Below are positions 21,700-31,700 of a DNA stretch of 64,000 bases, piece after piece. Within the stretch, counting starts at the first letter, position 1. Every line of letters starts with the position of its first letter. The notes under the pieces are model-generated. The model saw only the letters and a program-made list of their open reading frames with translations. It had not been told where the DNA came from and made no database searches. This DNA comes from Guillardia theta CCMP2712. Lineage: Eukaryota > Cryptophyceae > Pyrenomonadales > Geminigeraceae. A program made the translations under genes and the position numbers. The stretch lies in contig NW_005434643.1 in NCBI RefSeq assembly GCF_000315625.1, forward strand, positions 154,077 to 218,076, read 5' to 3'.

Positions 21700-22248
21700 C
21701 TCCACTGGTCTTTTTTCTCTTTTACATGTTTCACGTATGCCTGAATGATTTCATTTAAATTCGGTTCTAAACCCATCCCAATTATTTTGCCATCGCTGTG
21801 AATTCTTGACATTGCTCGAAGTAAAAGTTCTTCCATGGGCTGCTGTATCCTTGCAGTGCGCCAACTCTCGACATCGTGTGTTTTACCTTGTCAGAACCCG
21901 AAGCGTCCTCTCTCAAATTCGTGCCGTCACCGGAGTCGCTCGCGTCGCTACTACTATCATCGCCCACATCGTCCGAACATTGCAGCGATACACCTGCTGT
22001 GTGCTTTCATGGATTTGTTCATTATCGCATTACACGTGTGGATATCGCGTTCCTCATCGCAACATACGCATGAATATCTAGGTCTGTCGTGTCATGCAGA
22101 CACTTCCCTCCTCTCGCTCGCGCCTATCCTGCATGCTGTGCCCCATGTTCCGGGCGCAAATCCCCCATTTTTTGTTTGGGTGCTCTTGCCCTGCTTGCCC
22201 TGCTCCTGCGGGCGGGCCTGACTTCTGTTTGTCCTCGTACTGACATTT

Positions 22249-22347
22249 AACTTAACTTCGAGTAAAAGATTTGAGCACCCGGCGGGCCCTCTGAGCCCGT
22301 TCCGGCCGACAGGCAGCGATCGGATCGTTTTTTACTCAAAGTTAGTT
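22249..22347. mobile_element. Second MITE-like inverted pair
   Basis: AACTTAACTTCGAGTAAAA (22249-22267) is paired with the inverted motif TTTACTCAAAGTTAGTT at 22331-22347, with a GC-rich interior (GCACCCGGCGGGCCCTCTGA and on). It sits at the boundary between tandem units 1 and 2. A remnant lies at the unit 2/3 boundary (ATTACTCAAAGATAGTTGG near 25705), where the left half is missing. Confidence 0.5.
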
Positions 22348-23044
22348 GGCCGACCGTTAGTTAAGACCGTTGTTGGTTCTGCCTGTTTCGGCACAGGTCA
22401 GCGTCCGAAGCTCCGATTTTACTACATATTGAGCATCGGAAGCCGGGCAAGAAAACCAGTTTTAGCAAAACAGTCTTTTGCTCCTGCACATTTCTGATTC
22501 CTTGATTGGATGGAAATCAAGAGAAAAGGAAGGAAACTTGTCCTGACCTTGTCCTTCACCGAGACTATCACACGCAAGGCAGCAAAGGTTTACTCGAGTG
22601 AAATAGGACATTGTCTAATGGAAGTGCGAGGGCAGAGGAAAGGCTTGCGGGGCTTGCCGTCGGCTGCATCCGAAGCAAAAAAACTACTTTTAAAAGGCAA
22701 TCTCGGGCTTTAAAGAGACAGGGACACGAGGTAGATGAGTGCCCCATACAAGTGGTACCATTTATGGGTGCGCATGAAGGTCAGAACATGACCTGGCGCC
22801 ATGCAGCTTGAAAACAATCTGTTTCGATCCCGAAACAATACTGTTGAATTCCCGAAACAATGCTTTTAAATTCACGAAAACTCTCTCTATCATGAACATC
22901 ATATCGGTCACAAACTATCCACTCATGTCAACCCTTGAAAACGCATCCCTTCCTCCCTGCCCCTTCTTTACGGTGGATACCCCCAGTGGCGCAGCTTAAA
23001 ACCCAGAAGAGGGCACATCCAGCCACACAGCCCACACCCCCAGC

Positions 23045-23614
23045 ATGAGCTGCCACGCCTGCGATCAGATCAGCCTAGAGGACGCCATCGCCAGCCTCTA
23101 CCCTCAGGACCTCTACTACTCTCCTGTCACTTCCGACCCTCTCGACCTCATGCACTCGTGGATCGCTGAGAACCCCATTCCGCATGCCCACTGCGACTTG
23201 TCGGACGCGAACGAGACCGATGTCGCGAGGAGCAGGCGCTGGGCGGAGGCAACGCTGGAAAGGTCCAACTCCAACACCTCCCTGAGCAGCGCTGCAACAG
23301 CAAGCTTGTCCGATGCGGAGTGGGGAGAAGCGGGAAATGCTGAGCCGGAGAAGAAAGTCAAGGCGAAGCGAAGCTACAAGCCCAAGACCAGCAGGACGCA
23401 GTGGACGAAGGAGGAGCACGCGAGCTTCGTGGCAGCGGTAGAGGCACACTGTCCCATGGAGACAAGGAGCGGGGCGAATGGGAAGGTGTTCGTGGGACTT
23501 GGAGCAGGAGTGGCCGAGCTTATAGCAACAGCGGTGCCGACGAGGACTGTAGCGCAGATCAGGTCGCATGCGCAGAAATACTTCCTGAGGGAGAGCAAGA
23601 AGGGCGACTGGTAA
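23045..23614 (+). CDS. SHAQKYF-class MYB-like transcription factor, second type, copy 2
   Basis: Near-identical to the gene at 19536-20105: 189 residues, the same N-terminal SLEDAIASLY motif and the same C-terminal SHAQKYF repeat. Visible protein differences are few (ADPLDL versus SDPLDL, NEADV versus NETDV, VSQ versus VAQ). It sits 3,509 bp downstream of copy 1 at the matching position of unit 2. The frame is intact and no intron is needed. Confidence 0.87.
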   Translation: MSCHACDQISLEDAIASLYPQDLYYSPVTSDPLDLMHSWIAENPIPHAHCDLSDANETDVARSRRWAEATLERSNSNTSLSSAATASLSDAEWGEAGNAEPEKKVKAKRSYKPKTSRTQWTKEEHASFVAAVEAHCPMETRSGANGKVFVGLGAGVAELIATAVPTRTVAQIRSHAQKYFLRESKKGDW

Positions 23615-23619
23615 CTGTG

Positions 23620-25199
23620 CATGACTAGGTATGAAATGAGCTAATAAAACTTGAACTGCCAAACCGTTTGTATGTCCTGCGTAGAATACGAGGTGGCTGC
23701 TGTTTCTTCTCGCGGAGGCATGCACTTTTTTACCGAGGCTTGCCTCAAGGTTCTTTCCTCAGAGATACAACAAGAGGGTGTCGGGTCAAATGATATCAAC
23801 ACCTGGTCGCGTTCATCATGTGCGAGCTTCTGGCCATTGGGTTCGTGTCGATTCTCAGTGTTGAGCTTGCCTGTCGACGAACTTGATTGAAATTCATTGG
23901 TGGTAGAGCATCTGATGTGATTGCGTGTATTTGCTAGAATGATGAAAGCAGCCACGTCTGTGTCGCATCTCTTACCCTGGACTTCTTGTTCTAGTAATAA
24001 TGTATGACAATCGTGTATAGGTAACAACGACAAGTATCCAGTCTGTTTTTTCTCGATTTTCTTGTTGCATGCATCAATCACACAAATTGACTTGGAAGAC
24101 TTTTCGTATGACGTGTCCGAGAATCTTCAGGTAGATCTGTACTATGAATCTCGCTTCTTCAGTCAACCTTCTTGTCATGCCAACCTTCAACTCTTCTCGC
24201 AGCGTGTCTGTTTGTTCTCTCAGAATCCTAGTCTCGGCCATGAGACTCATGCAAGGAGGCATCCCTGTATATGTTATGTCGCATTCCTCACATCGCTTCC
24301 TCACAGTCTCTTCATGCTTGCGCAAGGATCTCAAAAATAAACCTCGATTGCGTTCCCTTGATACAGAACAGTTCAGTGCTCCCCTTAATATGCGATTACT
24401 GCCATTCCACTTCTCAAGTCTATGTATATTGATGAACCACATTTGCAATGAAGAATGTAACATTTCTTTGAAAACCGTTTGAAAGAAAAAGTATCCTTAT
24501 CATGAGTAAAATCGTTGGAACTATTGCCCTCGATACTCTCAAGGCCTTGCTTGTTGAAATAACACAGAATCAAGTAAAGGTCATCCGATTCCGTATAGTT
24601 TGCCTGCTAATCTAACGGGCACTTGGGCCCTTTGGAATTGAAATGAGATGTGTCACACTGTCATTCAAGAAACTATGCGCTCCAACAATGAGGTGCAAGT
24701 TATGTTCATTGTCAGTCCGACGGAAATTGTACCGATATCCATCCATTGCACACCACACATCCACGATATTCTCCTTTGCAGTAGTTGTCCAAACCATAGT
24801 CTCCGATCGCTTCCGAGGAAGGAATTGCTTCTCAATCGTATCCTTGTGGTTGTATCATGCTGTTGAATGCCAGAGCCAGAATCGGGCATGTTTGCAGCTG
24901 GCTTTAACCATCAAGCACATGTTTTGTTCGCTTCCAAAACATCGGGCCCTGCATGATCTTTCTTACTGAGTTTCAAATGATCAATATCCAAACCGATTTG
25001 CTGCAAATGCAGAACATCATGAACTTTCTATCCTGCGACAACATTCTCATGTGCATGGCTGCAGCTTGACCTGAAAGACATGTTGTTCATTATTCATGCT
25101 GCTCTCGATTCTTCCACCTGGATGTGCATGTGATGAACTGCTTGAAGAACTCCGTGTTCCAGGTATCCTTGCACTGTCAACAAGTGTTTGCCAATTCAT
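23620..25199 (-). CDS. Unidentified spliced minus-strand gene in tandem unit 2 (tentative)
   Basis: Counterpart of the minus-strand gene in unit 1. The block with VDVWCAMDGYRYNFRRTDNE is at 24797-24612 and the coiled segment at 24463-24074, here continuing EEARFIVQIYLKILGHVIRK. A further frame at 24081-23641 contains HTLLLEQEVQGKRCDTDVAA and SQ/Ser-rich sequence. The ATG exon at 25199 is conserved, but a 2-bp deletion alters its end (LQPCT then stop), so either the exon ends earlier or this copy is damaged. Function unknown. Confidence 0.33.
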
Positions 25200-25750
25200 C
25201 TCCACTGGTCTTTTTTCTCTTTTACATGTTTCACGTATGCCTGAATGATTTCATTTAAATTCGGTTCTAAACCCATCCCAATTATTTTGCCATCGCTATG
25301 AATTCCTGACATTGCTCGAAGTAAAAGTTCTTCCATGGGCTGCTGTATCCTTTCATATTCTTGCCGTCATCGGAGTCACTCGTTTCGTTGCCACTATCAT
25401 CGTCCACATCGTCCGAACATTGCAGCGATACACCTGTGTGCTTGCATGGATTTGTGCATTATCGCATTACACGTGTGGATGTCTCGCTCCTGATCGCAAC
25501 ATATGAATGTATATCTAGGTCTTTTCTACAAACAGATACTTCCCTCCTCTCGCTCGCGCCTATCCTGCATGCTCTGCTCCCTGTGTTCACTTTCCGGGCG
25601 GAAATCCCCCATTTTCTGGGGTGCTCTTGCCCTCCTTGCCCTGCTCTTTGTTGCGGCTTGAGCAGCCGGCGGGCCCTCTCAGCCGCTCCGCTCCGGCCGA
25701 CAGGCATTACTCAAAGATAGTTGGCCGACCGTTGATTTTAAAAGACTGTT

Positions 25751-27150
25751 TTTGGTTCTGCCTGTTTCGGAACATTGTCAGAGTCCGATGCTCCGATTTT
25801 ACTACATATTGAGCAACAGAAGCGGGACAAGAGCTCTAAAACCAGTTTTAGCAAAACAGTCATTTGCTTTACTCCTGCGCATTGCTGACTGCATGAGTGG
25901 ATGGACTCAAGACAAAAAGAAGGAGACCTGTCCTGACATTGTCCTTCTCCGTACCTATCACATGAAAGGCAGCAAAGGTTTAATAGGGCATTGTCCGATC
26001 ATCCGAGGCACAAAAACTACTACTAAAAGGCAATCTCGGGCTTAAAAGAGACAGGGACACGAGGTAGATGAGTACCCCATACAAGTGGTACCATTTATAT
26101 GGGTGCGCAAGAAAGGCAAAACATGACCTGGCGCCATGCAGCTTGAAAACAATCTGTTTCGTTGCCGAAACCATCTTTTTTTTTGTTTTCGAAAACATAT
26201 AGTTTCAACCAATGTCAACAGGGCAACAGTTGCGTATTTGAGTTGTCCATGGCTACCACCTTGAAACCGCCTCCCTTCCATCTTCCGCAGCACCTGCCCG
26301 ACGTGCTCTCACTACCCCCACCCCTGTGTCTCCCCTGCTTGACCCCTGTGATCGACCTGGCTTTCCCTGCCCCTTCTTTACGGTGGATTCCCCCAGTGCA
26401 GCGCAACTTTTCAACCCGTAGAGGGCATCTCCAGCCGCACAGCCCACACCCCCAGCATGAGCTGCCACGCCTGCGATCAGATCAGCCTAGAGGACGCCAT
26501 CGCCAGCCTCTACCCTCAGGACCTCTACTACTCTCCTGTCACTTCCGACCCTCTCGACCTCATGCACTCGTGGATCGCTGAGAACCCCATTCCGCATGCC
26601 CACTGCAACTTTTCGGACGCGAACGAGGCCGATGTCGCGAGGAGCAGGCGCTGGGCGGAGGCAACGCTGGAAAGGTCCAACTCCAACACCTCCCTGAGCA
26701 GCGCTGCAACTGCAAGCTTGTCCGATGCGGAGTGGGGAGAAGCGGGAAATCCTGAGCCGGAGAAGAAAGTCAAGGCGAAGCGAAGCTACAAGCCCAAGAC
26801 CAGCCGGACGCAGTGGACGAAGGAGGAGCACGCGAGCTTCGTGGCAGCGGTAGAGGCACACTGTCCCATGGAGACAAGGAGCGGGGCGAATGGGAAGGTG
26901 TTCGTGGGACTTGGAGCAGGAGTGGCCGAGCTTATAGCAACAGCGGTGCCGACGAGGACTGTAGCGCAGATCAGGTCGCATGCGCAGAAATACTTCCTGA
27001 GGGAGAGCAAGAAGGGCGATTGGTAACTGTGCATGACTAGGTATGAAATGAGCTAATAAACTTGAACTGCCAAACCATTTGCATGTCCGGCCTTCACTGC
27101 GTAGAAGACGTGGTGGCTGCTGTATCTTCTCGCGGAGGCATGCACGTTTG
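25751..27150 (+). repeat. Tandem duplication unit 3 (3'-truncated)
   Basis: Third copy with the leader and the MYB gene. Similarity to the other units stops near 27150, about 120 bp after the stop codon, so the 2 kb of downstream sequence is missing. Unrelated sequence and then GC-rich island 3 follow. Confidence 0.85.
26457..27026 (+). CDS. SHAQKYF-class MYB-like transcription factor, second type, copy 3
   Basis: Third near-identical copy, 189 residues, 3,412 bp after copy 2. Visible differences include CNFSDANEA for CDLSDANEA and NPEPEKK for NAEPEKK. The MYB repeat and the IRSHAQKYFLRE helix are unchanged. The downstream 2 kb of the unit is missing here, so this copy has a different 3' flank and may be regulated differently at the transcript end. 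Confidence 0.87.
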   Translation: MSCHACDQISLEDAIASLYPQDLYYSPVTSDPLDLMHSWIAENPIPHAHCNFSDANEADVARSRRWAEATLERSNSNTSLSSAATASLSDAEWGEAGNPEPEKKVKAKRSYKPKTSRTQWTKEEHASFVAAVEAHCPMETRSGANGKVFVGLGAGVAELIATAVPTRTVAQIRSHAQKYFLRESKKGDW

Positions 27151-27429
27151 TACGATGGGATGATGGTCGTCTTTGGTATCTCTGTCATTGGATGATTGAG
27201 CGCGAGAATATGTATACGGCGACAACCCTAGACTTTTTGTTTGTTTGAAGGATTGAAAATGAGCCAGGTCAGAAGATTTCATTTCAAACGCTATCAAACA
27301 CAGGTGGATTTCTTCAGTACCGAACTATTCCTTTGTATCAGTTTTGCTTCATTTGATAAATTCCGCAACATCTCGAGGACCCACTTTGCGTCGCTATGAC
27401 CCACTGCTTCCGATTGACTCTGTGAATCG

Positions 27430-28330
27430 GGTGCCAAAGCCGCAGCGGCGGCCCCGGCGGCGACTCGTGAGTCCCGGGCCACTGATCGGACAGTACGGTC
27501 GGCCGGGCCCGCCGGGGCCCGCCCGTCCGGAGTCCGGTCCGGTCACCGGGTCGACTCGCCCACCGTGACATGACTCTGTGATCAGGCCCCCGCCGGGCGG
27601 CCGGGCGGTCACCGGGTTCGGATCACGGTGGCACCGCCCCCCGGGGGCCGCCGCCGCCGGCCCGCCGCCGGGGCCCCGAGTCCGGCGCGGCGGGCGCGGC
27701 CGCGAGTCCGGAGTCCGGGCGCCGGATCAGCGGGAGCAGCTGAACAGTGGCGTGGCCGTGAGCCGGTCACTCAGGCGCAGTGACTTCCAGTCCCGGTCCG
27801 ATCCCGGATAACCGCCAGCCTGCCAGTGAGGGTAGCCTCCTGGTCCTTTTTCAGGCTGGCAAAGTTAAGTTAAAAATCAGTACCTTCACTTAACTGCGCA
27901 CAGGCAGGACAATTCTCCGAGGCTCCCGGGCCCGGCCGCGCCGGCGCCGCCACTGCCATGCCAGCGACCTCCGAGGCTCCGAGGCTCGCTGTGGTCACGG
28001 TCACGGTGGTGACAGCGGCGGCTCCCGGAGTACGGTCCGGGACTCCCCCGCGGGCAATCATCAATTTCCAATTCAATGATTGATGATGGAAATTGATGAT
28101 CATTGCCCCTCCCCCGCCCCCGGGTGGGCACAGCCCGGCCAGGCTTCCGGCCGCCGGCCCCGGGCCTCCGAGGCTCCGGCGGCGGCCCCGCCTCCAAATA
28201 TAGATGCTCAATAGTGTATCATCATATGCCGGCGGAAGTCACCTCAGTGGTGGATCGGTCATCGGGACCCGGTCACCGTCGTCACATACGGTACTGTTGG
28301 GTACAGTACGGTACGGTAGTAAACTACGGT
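27430..28330. repeat. GC-rich island 3
   Basis: A compound island: 27430-27840, a short AT-rich break with GCAAAGTTAAGTTAAAAATC near 27858 (inverted form of the dispersed motif), then 27895-28330. It contains GTCACCGGGT, CCGAGGCTCC and TACAGTACGGTACGGTAG words shared with other islands. It lies between tandem unit 3 and the megasynthase gene. No gene is supported. Confidence 0.65.
28052..28108. repeat. AT-rich hairpin inside GC-rich island 3
   Basis: GGGCAATCATCAATTTCC (28052-28069) pairs with GGAAATTGATGATCATTGCC and a final C (28088-28108). All 18 left-arm bases find partners; the right arm has a 3-nt insertion. The 18-nt loop is itself related to the arm (ATTGATGAT). The block stands out because its surroundings are almost pure G and C. 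Confidence 0.6.
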
Positions 28331-28747
28331 GCTCCCCGGCTCATCTGAGAGAGGCGTAGACGGCACAAACCTGCCTCAGGACTTATTTCACAGGGCAGAA
28401 AATGGACTGGATAGCTCATACTTTGCTGCCTTCTTTAAATCTGTCCCTTCGCGCCATGAGACACGCTCCTGTTCCCTCTGTTGCCATCAGAATCAACGAA
28501 AAGACTCCTTTTCAGACAAAGGGGTTCTTTGTTCCTCAAGGCAACAGGGGCAGCATATCTCACCTTGAATCACGCGCTCCCTCTCCCCTATCCTCAGCAT
28601 CCCTCTTCTCTCCTGCCATCCTCTCTCGCCCTCTACTCCTGTTCTCATCCCTCTCCTCTCCCCCCTCTCCTCTGTCACCCTCTACTCCTGTTCTCTCCTC
28701 TCTCCCTCTCCTCTCTCCTTTCCTTCGTCAACCGCCTCTCCTTCAAC

Positions 28748-31700
28748 ATGAACCTACGTTTCACTCTCCGAGCACGCAATGTGCGAAGCTCATTGTTTTT
28801 AACCTGCCTCATCCTGGAGTTCTCTGCCATACAGGCTCAGAATGTTGCAGAGCTATCTGCATGCTCCTCCGCATGCACGGCCAAACCCCTCTCCGGGTTT
28901 GTAAAGTTCGCGAGTGCAAATGATTCAATTGCAGCTCACCTGGTGGAAATCAATGGGACAGAGACGAACGTGTTCAGGTTTGTAAGCGTTGCTGTTCCAA
29001 ACTTGATTAGACTGGAAACAAGCTCGTCGAACTCATCTTCCATTGGGCTTCCTACTGACGGAGAGATCTGGGACGCCCTCTGCTCGGTACAGCAACTGGG
29101 AGGAAGGGTTGCAAGGCTGTACGTGTTCTCTTTCTGCAACGACTCCTCCCGCTGCCATTTTTATTGGAACGTCACTACGTCAAGGCTTGATCACAGCGAA
29201 GCGTTTTTTGAGCGCCTGGACGCAGCACTAGAGATTGCAAACTCGCTTGGGGTCAGGCTACAGATCCCTTTCATGAACATGGCGCAGCTAGAGTCCTGGG
29301 GAGGGGCGGCAACCCTGTGCTCCTGGGCTAAAGTTGATCCTCGGAACTTTTTCGATGATGCGACAGTGCAAGAGATGTACCGGTATGTGGTGCAGACAGT
29401 CGTGACGAGGAAGAATACGAGGACCGGCATCCTCTACCGAGACGACCCGGCGATCTTCGGATGGGAGCTCGGTAACCTTGTTTTGCACTGCGGATCCTTT
29501 CCCTTACTTACCGTTGTGGGCACAGGCAACGAGCTCTTCACTCCGACGTGTAGCGACCTGGTCAACTGTGTCAGGAACAAGCAGCTCTCAGACTTTCCCG
29601 GTGTTCCGGTCAGTTGGACCAACGAGACCTCCAGGTGGCTGCGGTCCATGGACGCCGACCATCTCATCATCGATGGCGGGTTTCCCAAGGATTCGGCGAT
29701 TCTCGACCTTCCGGACTTGAACGTCATCGGCGCAACGTACTACTACAGCACAACAGACCAGCTGCAGTCCGATCTTGACTTCAACGGGGGCAAGAAAGCG
29801 TTCCTTATCAAGGAGTTCGGCACGTCGGGGAACTCTGAATTAACTACCGTGCAAGGTGTCTTCGGCCTTATCCAGGGCAACAGCGACGTGAGCGGAGCTT
29901 TCTATTGGAGTTTGCGCAGCCATCATCGGTCTGGGGGGTTCTACTGGCACTATGAGAGCCTCGTCAATGCCTCTTCAGGTCAAACGGTCTACCCGCGCTC
30001 CCTCAATTGGCCAGGTTTCTCTAACTCGACGCCGTCGTACGAGAAAGAGATCTTCTCTCAGATCCTCACGACCGGGGAGCTCATAGGAGTGCCTCAGCCT
30101 GATGATTCGTATGTCCCGTGCCCTCCTACCATCGTCCAAGTCTCAAACTCGTTCCCTCCCTGCTACACCTTCATCGGCAGCACAGGGGCAAAGAGATACG
30201 AGATATGGCTGAGTCCCAACAATGGCAAGGAAGACGACTGGTTTCGCATTCAAGCAGATGCAAGCGATGATGTCGTCGAGAAGATTTCTGCAATGAATTT
30301 TCTCGATGACAATACGGTTCGAACGATGATGTCGTGGACGGGCAACGAATGGCTCGTATGCTTCCAAGCGTGCAGTTACTACGACATCTGCTCCTCCTGC
30401 TCTGCTTCTCTGGTGATTGTCTTCAATGCAACCGGATCTGCGGATCCATTTTGCTCTGCTACTGCGGCACAAGTCGCTCCCAGGGTTGAGGATAGCAGCC
30501 GATTGGGGTTGTGGATCCTGCAGCAAGACAGCACGCAACAGTTCAAAGATGCTTACCTCGTGTTCCTGACTGTGTCGTGCTGCTTCACTGGCATTGTTGT
30601 CATCATCTACTCGAAAGTTGTATATCAGGTCATTGCACGTATTCTTGGATTTCTCGTTCGTTCGCAAAAAGAAGAAGATGAAGCTCAGCCGTATCACCTT
30701 GCGAGGTTGTCGGACAACGAGAGGAACGCGAAGCTTGCTTCAGCGTCTGTCTTGTTTCAAATTGCTTGCGTCGTGTTGATACTGTTGTTCCAACGAAGAA
30801 CAAGTCTAGAGCAGCATCGAGTCACAGAAGTCATGATAGACGCGGGTCGAAGCAGCTTCTCTCTTCTCTTCTTGATCTGGGGGTTTGAGATCACGAGGAT
30901 TCATTCTGCCTTTGGAAACGCAGAAAAGATGACAGCTCTCAAGTTTCTCGGGATGAAGTTTGCGTCTTCGTTTCCTTCTCTTCTTCTTGCATGCATCGTC
31001 AGCTTCATCATGCTCGGCTCCGAGCTCTGGGGCGAGTTCTTTCTCCTCCCCCTGGGGCTCAGCGCATGGATGCCTTCACTCTGGTTCAACGACGTCAACG
31101 GCCTCGCCTGGCTCCAGGGGGCACTGGGGTTCAACGCACTCATCTTCCTCCCCGTCTTCGACTTTCTGCAGACGAGGGTGACGAGCTTGCGGTCTAAGTT
31201 GACGATGATGTTAGTCATGTGGGTCCTGTCAGCCTGGCAGGCCATCGACTTCATCGGCCTCCGCGTCTTCCTCCTCGATCGCCTCATCGCTGCCGTCTTC
31301 CTTCGCGCCTTCTCTCCCGCCTTCTTCTTCGGTGTGGCACTCGCAACCGTCGACCCCAGCAGGGTGTCATGGACGTTGAGCACTTGCCTCGGTCTGCTCT
31401 CGCTCGCTGGCTGCTTGGTTGTGCTTGCGTTCTATCAAACAGCTTTTGGCAATTTCTCGTACATGATCGCCTGGTTGAACACGGGTCTTCTGCTTCCTCT
31501 GCAGGCACTCGTCTTCCTGTTGTTCTACAAGGCATCTTCTGCCGTCCTGCCCAACTCTTTGCATCATGTAGCTGCAATCTTACATCCTCATCTATCGGGG
31601 GTGCTCATCAGTGCGTTGCTCATGGACTCTATGATGTGGACGATTGTGACCAGAGTGAGTCACCAAGTGAACGATGTAGTTTGGCTGTGCTACCCCCTCT

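Larger units (their letters stand above)
18870..22373 (+). repeat. Tandem duplication unit 1
   Basis: First of three direct units. Each begins near CTGCCTGTTTCGG (18880, 22380, 25758), continues through GCTCCGA and AAAACAGTTTTAG-like words, then the MYB gene, then about 2 kb of 3' sequence, and ends in the GC-rich/AACTTAAC element. Unit length is about 3.5 kb. Unit 1 lacks 26 bp present in unit 2 (24136-24164). Confidence 0.88.
22374..25750 (+). repeat. Tandem duplication unit 2
   Basis: Second direct copy, about 3.4 kb. Identity to unit 1 is near-complete around the MYB coding region and remains high across the 3' two kilobases. The 5' leader (22500-22990) differs by several indels from unit 1. 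Confidence 0.88.

Noticed and set aside
28481-28747. N-terminal extension of the megasynthase frame
   Set aside because: It translates a pyrimidine-rich CTCTCC tract. The ATG at 28748 directly precedes a good signal peptide.
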